Shown here in pieces: positions 12,064 through 23,485 of a stretch of DNA of 64,000 nt. Position 1 is the stretch's first letter; the number at the start of each line of letters is the position of its first letter. The position numbers and the translations under genes are program-made. Origin of the DNA: Histoplasma ohiense (taxonomy: Eukaryota; Ascomycota; Eurotiomycetes; Onygenales; Ajellomycetaceae). Location: assembly GCA_017607445.1 (NCBI GenBank), contig JAEVHH010000001.1, positions 6,386,001 to 6,450,000 of the forward strand, in the 5' to 3' direction. The notes beneath the pieces are model-generated. The model was not told the origin of the DNA. It saw only the letters and a list, made by a program, of their open reading frames with translations, and searched no databases.

Positions 12064-14496
12064 TTATTGTAACCGCTTCCTCTTTCGATCCTCCCCAACC
12101 CCATCATCCTCGCCCGGCCGCTCCCGCTCCGCCGTCGCCGCTGTCGGATTCAATAGCGAATGCACATTACTTGCCATACTCGACCGGCGCGTGGCAGGCA
12201 ACGAGTCCCCAGCCGGGCGAGGGAATTTCGGCCCGCCAACAGACCATCCACTTTCCGGGTTCAACGAGGAGGACGAGGACGAGGAGTGTGCAGCGAGTGG
12301 GTGTTGGGGTGGGTGTGGGTGTGTTTGTGTTTGCGAATATGTATGTGGATAAGGCGGGTGCGGTGCTGCACCGGGCAGCTGGGGTGGGGCGGCGACAGGG
12401 TCGATAGATATGGGCGGCGGTGGGGAGGAGTGTCTGGATGTGTCTTGGTTGGTGTTACGGCGGGGGCAGCCCATTTCATACCTGGCGAGGAGGTCGCGGA
12501 CATGTTGGTGGTCTGCAGTCGGGAGCGGAGGGGCTTGATTCATGGAGATGTTGTTGGTGTTGTTGTTGTTTGGGTGGTGAGCGGTCTGTTGCGGGGAAGG
12601 TGGCCATTGAGGGGAAGCGTGGTTAGGGGCGGAGGGTGAGATAGCGTTGTTGTTTGTTGCTCCCCAACCATGTTCGCGAATGTCTGCAGAGGTGTGACGG
12701 CGGCCGAGATTAGGGCCTGCCGCCGCTACAGAGGAGAGGGGATGAGGGGCAGGTTGTTGGGGTGGGATTTGGGGGCGGTTGTAATTTGGTGATGAGTTAG
12801 CGGCACCAATTGACCCGTATCGACGAGGGGATACGGCAAGGTGGGCTGGAACAGGAGCTTGGGCCATGGAGGGGCGCCGGCTCTCGTCTTGAGGCATCTG
12901 GCGCGGGGAGAGTGGCGGACCGGAATGGAGGGTCATGCTGCCAAAGTATGGTTGTCGACCGGATAGGAGAGACTCGTGAGGATTCTCATAGGCACGAATG
13001 GCATCCAATTGCCGTGAAATCTCTCGTTGCATGTTGGCAGCTATTTTGATCGATCAAAGAATTAGTTGCTCATTCCAAAGCTTGAACGGTTTCCGATTCC
13101 CAAATAAAAAACGTTCGTTTCGCTCAAGCTCATTGGCTCAGACTCACCATCTCTATGAATCGCATTATCAGGGTCAGGGACAATGGACATGACGAAATGC
13201 GACATGGAATTGGACCACTATAAATCCAGGTCAGTAAAGGAGGACATTCTTCACCAAAAGCTCCGAAAAACGGCGTAGTAGTATTCTCACTTGATGGCAT
13301 CGCACTAAACTCTCCGTCAAGGCTTGACATCTGGAGTTTAACTGAGAATAGTTCTCCTCCATGCGAGAAAGACGAGCATGAAGATCATAGATATTGTGCT
13401 CTGTATTGAGCAGTCTGGAATCGATCACTCTGGAATCAGCTGCTTCGGGAAGTGGTTCAGCGGGAGTTGCAGGTTGAGAAGAACTTGGTTTGTGTCCCGA
13501 AAAAGAGTCGCGATGAATTAGGGTCTGTCTTGATGCGCGACGTTTGATCTCTCGTAGACCGGCTACATCTCCCTTTTTGAAATTACCATTGCCATGTTTG
13601 AACTCCCACATCTGAGAGTCAGGAGATCCTGTGTGGAAGACATCGCTGACTATAAACATATGACAGGTCAGAGTTGGATATGAGTTAGAACGAACCAATT
13701 GATTCAAAACCAGGTATTATGTGGATATGGCCGAAGGTACCTTTATGAAACCCATACATATTCAACTGTCTTACGAAGGAGGAAACATTGGTGTGCTTGA
13801 AATATTGACTGCACAATATAGGTCAGTAATCAGTTACAGCCGGACAAGCAATGCTATTCTAGAAGCCTGGGATAAGGAGCACGTACGCGAGAACTTTTGA
13901 GAAATCCTGAGAGGGAGACATAACGAAGCTCTCGTTTGAGCTGGACCAAGAAATCAAATGTTGTATACTCGGGTCTTGTAGCATGCTGTGCGGTGGCGAA
14001 TTGCATTAGGGATCAAACATGGTTCCTCAATTTAGGGGAAGCAAAATGATGTCCCAACCTACCTGTACAGCTTATGTATAAAGGCTGTTTGAACGACCTT
14101 GGGTTGTTGCGCAGCAGCAGCAGCGCCTGTAGGCTGGCTTTGCGCATGGCCGGCAGACTCACCTCCCATCATCGCACCTGAGGATGCATCACCAGCGCCA
14201 GCGCCGTTCGCATGGTTATTATTGAGGCTACTATGGCTGTGGTTTGCATGGCTGTTGTTGTTATTGCTATTATGGTTTGCGGAAGCCGGTCCGTGTTCCG
14301 ACTCAGGGATGCCATTGTTGTTGGTTGGGGGAGCCATTGAAGCCGATGCAGGCGGCGAGAGGTCCATGGGATCACCTTGCGAGTGGTGATCGGATGGAGC
14401 AAGGGACGAGGAGAGGACCGGGATGGTTCTGGATTTTCCGATGTCGGTTGGGCTGGAAAACGGGCTTCGAACATGGTGTTCTTGTATGCGATTCAT
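12064..14496 (-). CDS. SFL1: HSF-type transcription factor, SFL1-like
   Basis: Six exons (14496-14063, 13985-13887, 13808-13741, 13649-13291, 13217-13148, 13040-12064) give 668 aa with all phases closing. The HSF-type winged-helix DNA-binding domain spans about residues 134-225 across four exons. It contains VVQTAFIHKLYSMLQDP, LISWSSSNESFVMS, the recognition helix NVSSFVRQLNMYGFHK, then DVFHTG and MWEFKHGNGNFKKGD. A heptad-rich segment follows (YDLHARLSRMEENYSQLNSR), then a long Pro/Ser/His/Asn-rich C-terminus ending in the basic GEDRKRKRLQ. This architecture fits fungal Sfl1/Mga1 repressors of flocculation and filamentation rather than canonical Hsf1. In a dimorphic fungus such a factor could act on morphology; that is inference. 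The start is the ATG at 14496, which has no strong competitor. Confidence 0.9.
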
Positions 14497-15088
14497 GGCG
14501 GAAAAAGGAAGGATATGGTAATAGTGGACAGTAGATATGGAGATCCTGTATTGGTGGGTGTGATAGGGCCGACGGAGGGTCCCAGCGATGGCGCGCAAAG
14601 AAACGAGAAGAGAAGAGCAGAGTGGGGCGGAAAAGGGGGCGATGGGAGTGGAGAGGAGTGGAGAGGAGAGGAGTGGAGCGGAGCGGAGGGGGGTGAAGCC
14701 GATGGTGGACAGCTCTAGACTGGCTGGGTAATCTAAATCGATTCGATATGGAGATAGGGAGAAATAGATGGGGGATCGACGATTGGAGGAGGTTATACCG
14801 TAGGGCGGAAGCTAGTGCAGTGATGTTTGCAGGCGAGGATCGATTGATAAGTGGACGGGAAGCTCAGGACAGTCGGGAGAGAAACGAGAAGAGGTGCAGG
14901 GAGGCAAAGGAACCAGGCACGACGGTCGTGGTACTGGGACGGCCGGCGAGAAGAACAGCACGCATCTATTTTTCTATGCAAGGGGTCGACTACGATGGAA
15001 CGGGGGTCGATGGATTGCGCCAGGTTGCAAGAGTAGCGAGGAGAGGGAGTAAAGAGTAGTGCTCGAAGTAGTAGTAGTAGTTGTTGTT

Positions 15089-15119
<31 letters not shown>

Positions 15120-15800
15120 CAACGGTAGCAGCAGCAGAAGTAGTAGGAGGAGTAGGAGCAGTAGTGGTTGGCGGCGGCGGCGGCGGCGGTGGTGGTGGTG
15201 GTGGTGGGAGCGATGGTGGCAATTGGAGTCGAGCAACGGGTCGGTCCCAGAAATGAAGTGAACAAGCCGGCGTTACAGGCACTGGCAACGAGAGAGATAT
15301 ACCGAGTCGAGACAGGACTGGCATCATTGCATCAGCAATTCGATACGTGGAGAGGATAATAAGCAGGATGGAATAGCAACATCGGATACAGCATAAACAA
15401 GACCAGATCCAACCAGTACGGGGCAATCCTGGCTGGAGTTACATACAGACAGGACCAGGAGAACCTCAACCGGCGCCCGTAACTACGCAGTATTTAAATA
15501 CGCTAACCCACAACTTGGAATTAACAATTAAGGCCCGAGGTTCCGATGTAGCTAGATGGAGGGATAAGTAATAGGATAATAAATGCAACTTAAACACTGC
15601 GAAACGGCGAGCCAGTGGGCGCAAAGCCTGGGGGGGGGGAAAAAGAAAAGAAGAAAAAATGGAAAAAGAAGCCGAAGGAAAATGGAAAAATGGAATGCCC
15701 CAAAAAGGAGAGAAAAAGAAAAGGAGAAAGAAAAAGCAAAGAAAAGAAGAAAAGAAGAAAAGAATAGCGAGTCTACCGAGATGCATTGTTTGATATATTG
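14497..15800. promoter_or_regulatory. Repeat-rich upstream region of the SFL1-like gene
   Basis: Directly upstream of the SFL1-like start lie a purine-rich GGAGAGGAGT tract (about 14,580-14,700), a long trinucleotide tract (15,065-15,210) and A/G-rich sequence (15,630-15,770). ORFs here are low-complexity by-products of the repeats. It probably contains the 5' UTR and proximal promoter. Confidence 0.55.
15065..15210. repeat. Compound trinucleotide microsatellite (GTA/GTT, GCA, GGC, GGT)
   Basis: About 145 nt of nearly pure triplets pass from GTA through GTT, back to GTA, and after an interruption to (GGC)n and (GGT)n. All frames translate to homopolymers, so no coding claim is made. Confidence 0.95.
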
Positions 15801-18800
15801 ATACAGACAGTCAGACAGCCAGACAGCTTCCAGAAACTTATTCCAGCTGTTGAGATATTTTAGAATTCTGTCTGTAAACTTCATTGTCTGACCAGATATT
15901 TACAACTGGCAACACGAGCTTTACCGGATCTGTTATAATTTTATTTTTATTTTTTTATTTTTTTATTTTTTATTTTTTTTTTTTGGTTGCAGGACAAGGT
16001 GGTCTCGGAGACAGTTCAAGTCCATCTTTGTCTCATTCTTGCTAGCATTATTCATGATATTTTTATGAGAGATCCATTCTGTCAATTTTGAAACCGGTCT
16101 CGCTGCACAATTCTGCTAGAACAATGCAGCCTTACCCTGCAGCTTCATTTCCATCGATACAAATAATTAATTACTAGTCCATTAGCATGCCATGAAGCTG
16201 TTGAATCCGTTCATTCTCCCCGATCATGAGTGGTGGAGGACTTCATCCGGGAGGTTCAGGGGGCTCTCTCCCACAGCTGTACCATGCCAGACACTCTACT
16301 CCGTACGTTCGATACTATCATCCTGAACTGCCAACAGAAACTCACCCACTGAAGCCATTGGCCCTTCTCTATGACCAGTTTGGTCGGTTCCTGTCGTACC
16401 AGATGGTACAGCACTCTGCCCTTTACTCAGGGGGTTAAGTTAGTAGTGAGCGACAGTCATGAAGATATGAAAGGAAGAAATCAGCCATGATCCCTAGTAA
16501 TAATTACATGTCTCTTCCTTCTCCTCGCAGAACTCAATCCTCAACCAAGAAGGTCTCCAATTGATTATTTGGAGAGAAACACCCTTTTTCCCCCCTCCCC
16601 AAAATGTACAACAGAAGCTAATCAGGCAGAATGGATGCTTGCAAATATCAAGCCAAGGATAGATGGCATGTTTGATATTCGACTAACACCAGATTTGGCG
16701 AGAGTCTTGCAACTGTGGTTGAAGGTGCACATGAACCATCTCAACCCGCTCGAGTTGTTCTCGACCGTGCCTTGATGCATTTCTGGCGCTACATGCAACC
16801 TTTAGTTAGTTATGCATTGCGTCTTAGATTGCTTGTTGTCGTCAGTGTAGGTATGAATTTACTTCTCTTTTCGCTTTTTCTTGACGAACTCACTCTTTCT
16901 AGGTTGGGATAATTGCAACGGAATAGGGGTCTTCTTCAAGAAGACCTTTCGCGTCCTTTATCCATTCATTTTTTTTTACATTAGCTTCGCCTTCAAACGG
17001 GGAGAACTCCATCCGGTCAGCCAGGGCGTTCCACACCAGCTTTATGCCACCCTTGTTTCCCGTCATGTTCAATACTAATCTGTACCAATGCGGAAGCTGT
17101 CTTCCTCAGTGATTTCTACACAGGACTCGCGAACAACTGTTAAAACTTTATCAATGTACTAATATGCCATTATTCATATGTTATTGGTTCCATGTAGCCA
17201 ACACATTAAATGATGAAGCAACCTGTAAACTCTCTCTCACTTAGCCCTGGGTAGAAGCCTGTTGGAATGTTCTGATGGCTGTTTCAGTCTATTTCTACTG
17301 GCATTACCCTACAGGCCAGGCCGTGATCCCTCACCTTCCTCTTTCTGTTGACATTTATGCTACTCACATCCCCATCCTCTCATTTCGGCATTAGCTGTGT
17401 TCCACCCAAATGCTGAGTTGGTGATGCTTTCACTGGACTTCTGTGGATGTTCCGCCTGGTCCCCTGCTGCTAGCAGCAAACAAGCAAACAAGCAAGCAAC
17501 CAGGGAAAAGCGACGCGCTTCCCTCTATTATCTCTATTGTATCCACTACAATAGTGCGAAATGATGCCAGCCTTCCCACCTTTATTTAAATTCTCAGCTT
17601 CACTTCCCGAACTTCTGGAGATTCATGCGCCCCGTCTTATCCAGCACGCACCTTAGTCGGCAGCGCCATAGCTGTGGCTATCGAGCGTGAACATCACCTG
17701 CACCCGAACCGAGTCCCTCCAAACCATGCCGCCGACAGGCATGACATTCGACGAGTTCATGGGCCTCTTCGCTGATCCTGCACAGGGCCTTCTATTAAAT
17801 CTAGAGGGAAATTGTTGAACGCGCGTCCGCCTGTTGCTGCCGCTAGCATTCTCGCGACTGGGGATCAATTTATCTCTCAGTTTGATGTTTATTACTCCCA
17901 CTTCTGGTACAACTTTGCCCTCCTTTGGGTATCCATCTTGTCCAATGCTATGGCCTCCATAGAGTTGTACTGGGTTGACACGATCCTAGGAGTAATAGCA
18001 TAATCGTTCCTAGATCGATGTGGTTGGTGGGATGTAAGTCTCTTGGGTTGATGTTGGGGAAATGATAGAGCTGGGAGAAGGGGAGAGAGTTTTGTTTTAT
18101 TCTCTCTTGGACATTTCTTCTCTTATAGCCTCTGTAATTTTTGCAGATTTTTCTTATTTCACTGTATGGCATTTAGAAAATATAGTGTTTGTGTACCGAC
18201 ATAGAACTAGATGGGGTGGGACTTTTTCTTGTTCTTGTTAATTCCTTATTTTTCTCATTCATTCTGGGTTTCCCAGGCCGCCGGTTTAGAAGATATTTAA
18301 ATGTTGACATTGGACCGGCATTTAAAACCAGCTTAATTTGGGTCATGAAGTCCATTGAGAAAAGAAGTAGTTACTGCGCATTCTTTAGATAAGAATGGCA
18401 CAGAAAATGGTTTCACAAAAACGAAACTACGTTCTATTCTTGTTGTCATATCGTATGGACATACAATATTTGCTGATGTCAATCTGCTTGGTCAATTCGA
18501 TAAGAACCCAGGGAATGTTCGTAAGGCTCTGTCTACTCGATTGGGTTTTGGACCCGCCATCACGGTTGAGATAAAAGAGGGATAGACAGTCCAGAGCAGT
18601 GATGACATGATTGCAGAATGTGGCCAAGCAAGTGCTCGGAACAGTCGAGACCGGAAACTGCGTCTATTTAAATAATGGCGAGGGTGAGTCCATCACACAC
18701 AAAAAAAAACTATCCTCCTCGAGGAGAATCTATCGCGAGCAAAAGAGCAGAATCCTAGGTTCAATTAGATGGTTAAGTTAACTTACCCTTTTAAACCTTA

Positions 18801-19272
18801 AAAAGAGAGATATCAGAAGCTTGGTGTTGGATCATCCCGTCACGATTCCCGTGTGTTACTTGCTCCCACTCTCCCCCATTACGGATATTTCTATATTTAT
18901 ACTATTCTCATCTTCCACTCCTTTCTCCTTCATACAAGCTAAGTGGGTTTCATCGGAAACATACTTTATTTTGTGAGTACCTAACGCTCTAAGCACACAC
19001 AAAAAGTATGGAAATGTGGGGAAATAAAGGTTTCCCAGATTCAAGCTTTTACTATCCATCCTGCCCTTTTCCCATAGTCACACTAGATGTCCTAATTCAG
19101 CGTCTGTTCGTTTCGAATAGGATATCCACAGACGGAGACTTCGAGAAACAGGAGCGATACACTTGCACAGGGCTATCGGATCGTGGGGCACGGCCATCTT
19201 TCCCTTTTCCTTGTTTTTCGTACCCCTCCACCCCACCAAGTTTATCTACGTGAAAGTTCAAACGAGACCACA
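15801..19272. other. Gene-poor 3.5 kb stretch, no protein gene recognised
   Basis: No ORF here has a recognisable family or consistent splice structure. A T-rich tract lies at 15,940-15,985. Short ORFs such as 16,226-16,438 and 16,569-16,775 were examined and not accepted. With the preceding 1.3 kb it makes a 4.8 kb gap between two divergent genes, long for this window. Candidate content is regulatory DNA or long non-coding RNA. Confidence 0.55.
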
Positions 19273-20979
19273 ATGGTAGAAAAGGTCTATGTCACATATA
19301 ACCAGGTATGTCAGGAGGAAGGAGGAGGTAGCAAAAGAAAAAGAGAGAGAGAAAGCGCGTGTATTAGATATGTTCGACTGAAGAGCGCTGATAACCATGG
19401 GGGGTCTCACAACCTCAGCGGTTTGTATTTCAGCCATTTTCTTGCTCGAAAGAGACTGCTGAGCAACATGACATATCTACCGCCCCCCATCCACCGTCAA
19501 CGACCGTGAGGCTGACTGGGGAGAAGGGTGGTGGAACCTAACCTTTACATTACGCCGAATATGCGAATAACCTGTCTTTTCTTGATATAATAGGTGCACA
19601 CGTTGTGTCAACTCTCGGCAGACCGCATCCTCAATGATTTCAAACCAAACCTCATGATCGCCATTGGCGGGGGAGGATATATTCCAGCAAGAATTCTAAG
19701 GTATTCCCTTTCCTAAATACCCTCTCCTTCTCCCGGAAAGTAGGGTGAATGTGGATGTGGAGAGGGATACAAAATATTGTTCTACTCCAATCCACCAGAG
19801 TTAAAAATCAACATGCCAAAAACACCCATACACATCAGCATAATTTTGTCTTCGTTCCCCTTCTTATTCAAACTTTTCTCCATATTTTTTGAATAAAATT
19901 AGGTCCTTCCTCAAACAACCCGGCGGCGCAAACATCCCCATCCAAGCCATCGGCTTATCGCTGTACGAAAACCTAGGAAAAGACGACCAGATTGAGCAAC
20001 TCGGAACGAAAGTTACGCGCACGCAATGGCTCGATCTCAGCTCACTGGAAATGGCAAATCTGATCGGGAAGAATGTGTTGATTGTCGACGAGGTCGATGA
20101 CACGCGGACGACGTTGGAATACGCTGTGCGGGAGTTGCAGAAAGATGTACAGGTTGCCCAACAACAATTGGGTAGAGAGGGAGAGACGACTACATTCTCT
20201 GTGTTTGTGCTGCACGTGAGTGCCTTTACTTTTCTTTCGTTTGTTGTTCTCTATAGCGGGGGTGTTATTTATTTAGAATATGGAGTTGAAGGGGGAGAGG
20301 CAAAGAAAAAACATCCCGAGCATGTTCTCTATCTGCCAGGAAGAATCGAAAATATTGTTTTTCCAATCGAGAAAAGATAAAAGGAAAAGAAAAAAAGGAA
20401 AAGAAAAAAAAGAAAAGAAAACTGACCAGTCCTCTCGTCGCCAACCAGAACAAAAACAAAGACAAGAAGGGTACACTGCCCACCGACATGATGGAGAACG
20501 GACGATACCTTGCTGCAGTCACCACTGGTGATGTCTGGATTTGCTATCCATGGGAGGCCAAGTACGTCTTTCCTACCATTTCCCATATCTTCTAGATTCC
20601 CATCTTTCCGTATCCCTTCGTTCCCCTTTGCCCAAAGCCTCTGCCCTCCAATTGTGCCACAGGGAATTCCAACATAACCATCCATCCCCGGGGATGGTAT
20701 GTATGACCCGTGCAACATACTTTATCCAAAGACTTGAACACATCATGCACGGCAGTCTCTGGCTAATCCTTCACCTTTTACGTCCCCTCCGCCCCTGGGC
20801 CCTGCGTTTATTTAACCGCCTCGTTCAGCCCTTTGCCCAATCGATCTGTCGATTGGCTCCCTTTGTAAAATAGATATATTAGAGTTTTGCTTGCCGTATT
20901 AAAGTATTTGCTGATTCCATACGCAAACAGAGATATCGACGAGCACGATCACCTGGCGGCTCAACATCCATTGGCTTAA
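19273..20979 (+). CDS. XPT1: Xanthine phosphoribosyltransferase-like protein
   Basis: Five exons (19273-19305, 19594-19700, 19903-20215, 20449-20561, 20931-20979) encode 204 aa, close to the 209 aa of yeast Xpt1. The enzyme transfers phosphoribose from PRPP to xanthine (and more weakly guanine/hypoxanthine) in purine salvage. The N-terminal block VYVTYNQVHTLCQLSADRI leads to MIAIGGGGYIPARILR. The PRPP-binding loop is VLIVDEVDDTRTTLEYA. The C-terminus carries TGDVWICYPWEAKDIDEHD. Introns are long for the window (288, 202, 233, 369 nt), and the last exon holds only 15 codons plus stop. The first exon is only 11 codons; it is chosen because MVEKVYVTYNQ is the expected N-terminus. Confidence 0.93.
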
Positions 20980-21597
20980 TGTTTTCTATATTTCCTTTCT
21001 ACCCTCCACCAGTATTGGTTCCTTTGCCAATACACAAAAGCTAATAGTGGAAAATTTTTATGAAATTTCTTTTCTGCTTCTGTCTCCTAGCTCTATTACG
21101 TTTTATATTACTTTTTTCTCCGGCTCCCCAACCTCCCCACCTCTGTTTCTATTCTGCATTCTGCATATTTGCGTTATTTTAGCTTTCTTTTTCTTTGATT
21201 TTAAAATAAATGAAAACTATGACGTAGCCTGACATTAGGTTTAGAATTTCTTAAAATTGAAGATTCTATAGATATTAGAAATATTTTGCACTGGAAAAAG
21301 AAAGATCCTTGAATTATGGAGGATAGCTTGTTAACAATGAACGAAGCCAAACAAACAGGTATAAGAAACAGCAAAAAGAGACAAGAAAAAAACAAGAAAA
21401 ATTTCCCTCATCGGAGCTCAACATTCTTTGCACCCATCTCAATAAAGAAGCCTGACATTTCCGTCTCGTCTCCTCCTACCTCCAACCTTTCTTTCCTCTC
21501 CTGTCCACTCCTCTCCCATCCCCTGCTTCCTCCCGGCCGCTGTCCATTGATCACAACCCCGACCATAAAAGACTGAACAAGGATGCATAAAACCACC
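20980..21597. other. Convergent intergenic region, no gene recognised
   Basis: About 620 nt of T- and A-rich DNA lies between the 3' ends of XPT1 and DPM3. No gene is seen. Confidence 0.65.
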
Positions 21598-22171
21598 CTA
21601 ATCAACGTCCACCTTTGCCACCCGCAACTGGTTCTTCGCTTCCAGAATCTCCTCCTGCAGCGATGAGTACTCCTCGGGCACATCGTTGAAGGCATACACA
21701 CCCCACCCGAGGCGGAAGAGCATGTATGCGCCTATTACCATGAGGGAGTAGAAAGGGAGCTGTGTGCGTGGGTGCGCGCGCAGGAGCGCGGGGTTATATT
21801 TAGATTAGTTTGTTTTCATTGTACAAGGCAGTTGATGGGTGGGTGCTTGTGGAGGTATCCTGACTGGGTACTATTGAGGGTTATGGGGTAGATTGTTCAA
21901 GGGGGTCGCCGTAGAACTAAATAGGGGATGGGGGGGTTGTGGCACGTACGACTGGTATTATTTCATTCTGGATGGTGGGGCTTAGAGGAATGAGGCCGAG
22001 GTAGAGGGCGAGGTAAAGCTGGTATTTTTTTTTTTTGGTAGGGGGGGGGTGGTTAGCTGATGGCGTGGTGATGCGGTAGAGGAGTTGAATTTCAATCGTT
22101 TTTATTTTTGTATTTTAGCGTACCGATGTGATTAAGAGGAGGACAGAGAGAGTCTGTTGGGCCCGGGTCAT
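21598..22171 (-). CDS. DPM3: Dolichol-phosphate mannosyltransferase subunit 3
   Basis: Three exons (22171-22124, 22018-21950, 21759-21598) encode 92 aa, the usual length for DPM3. All three exons start in phase 0. The small ER membrane protein tethers the catalytic Dpm1 and stabilises dolichol-P-mannose synthase, which supplies mannose for N-glycans, O-mannosylation and GPI anchors. Two hydrophobic segments are visible: LSVLLLITSLYLALYLGLIP near residues 8-27 and PFYSLMVIGAYMLFRLGWG further on. The cytosolic C-terminal helix begins with the family signature AFNDVPEEYSSL and ends in KVDVD. The exons are too short for simple ORF finding, so the gene is easily missed. Confidence 0.93.
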
Positions 22172-23485
22172 CTTTGAAGATGTATGTAGAAAAACAGGGG
22201 TGGGAGTTGTGGCAGATGGGAGGTCAGAAACTTGTAGGTAGCTAGCTCATCAAAATTAAGTAGTTAAGTGGTGGTATGGCCCCAACTGAAAAGAGAATCA
22301 ATATATGTATCACACAATTAATATCCCTGAAGTGTGAGGGGATCAACCCACGGTCGTGTAGAGGAATTGTCAAAGGTTGTGTTGATCTGTTGGGCTATCT
22401 TGTGTGTTATCGTGGTTTTTCGATATGCTGCTGGGCATATTTTTGGTTGCCGCGTGTAAAGTCAAATCACATGGCCTTCGCGTCTAATTAGCGTAAACTA
22501 CACGCCCCAACCAACCTTCCTCGAGTCATTTAAAGACAAGTAATCGAATAGATATGGGCGAGTGTGTGTGTGTGTTAAGGTGTATTACTAAGTATCATTA
22601 ACTCACATTCAGGAAGATACAAGTCTAGCCTTCTCAGATGCAAGAGAAATGATGTTTCTACTCTCAGGATTGGCACATTTTAGCGCAGATAGTTTTCAGC
22701 TGACTCTGGTAACTTTCTACGGGGAAGGAAGATTAACAAAGCCAAACAGAGAAGATAAGACATGCAAGTATTAGGCAGCGGCGGGGACAGGGCGGGGACA
22801 GAGCGGGGACAGCGGATGGTGAGTCAGAGAGAAGAGACACGGGTAATTCGGAGGAGATTTGAGAACAGGGGAGATTTGACGTGGGAGTATCCGCGCTCAA
22901 CACGCGGAAGCTATCCTAGATCGCAAACCCTAATTGCCTGAAACGGCATCTGGCGAACCTAGGACCATGTTCTAACCATCACACTTGAAGTTCACCCGCT
23001 CTCATGCAGGCAGCAAATGCTGTTTCAATGTCTCCTTTCCTCTTACCCTTTGAAAACAAATTCTGCTCTCCATAGATATAGCTAATACTTGCTTGGCTGA
23101 GTAGCGCTATCATTTAGTTATTCCATCGGATCCACTAGCCTGGTTGTGCCTAATTTGACGCTAGAGCGCGTCTACCTGTCCCTCTCTATCTCAGACTTAC
23201 GTTCCTAGATCCCAGTCAGATTGTTTGGTTCCAAGGCTATGATTTTACATTCCCGCAATATTTGCCGGTTCAAGGGTCACATTCCCTTCTTTCCAGAGGC
23301 CATTCTCCATTTTTGATCATACGAACAAAACTGGAGAATATTCATTTTGTGGCTTTTCGGGCTTTGACCCTGGTCATTTGAAATTATCCCTCTTCCTAAA
23401 GAGCCCATATTCCCAATAAAACGCCAGGCAGCTGTCCCCTTATTTGCTTTATGTCAACTTCTAGCAAAAGTCATACGACTGGAAA
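22172..23485. promoter_or_regulatory. Divergent promoter region DPM3 / ARM-repeat gene
   Basis: About 1.3 kb separates two divergent starts. It contains three tandem copies of a GCGGGGACAG-type unit near 22,782-22,814 and a short GT run near 22,562-22,574. No gene is recognised. Confidence 0.5.
22782..22814. repeat. GCGGGGACAG tandem repeat
   Basis: Three near-perfect tandem copies of a 10-nt G-rich unit lie in the divergent promoter region. Confidence 0.85.

Noticed and set aside
12160..12639. Plus-strand ORF of about 159 codons opposite the SFL1-like C-terminus
   Set aside because: Low-complexity Gly/Trp/Val text produced by the Pro/His-rich codons of the real gene on the other strand; no splice or domain support.
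14793..15426. Several overlapping ORFs rich in Leu, Val, Thr or Tyr homopolymers
   Set aside because: They are translations of the triplet microsatellite at 15,065-15,210 in different frames.
16226..17078. Small plus-strand ORFs (70, 68, 65 codons) that might form a spliced gene
   Set aside because: Peptides such as YVRYYHPELPTETHPL show no family, the phases could not be joined convincingly, and starts are weak. A non-coding transcript remains possible.
22740..22860. CRISPR-like or satellite array at the G-rich repeats
   Set aside because: Only three 10-nt tandem copies without spacers; a minor tandem repeat in fungal nuclear DNA.
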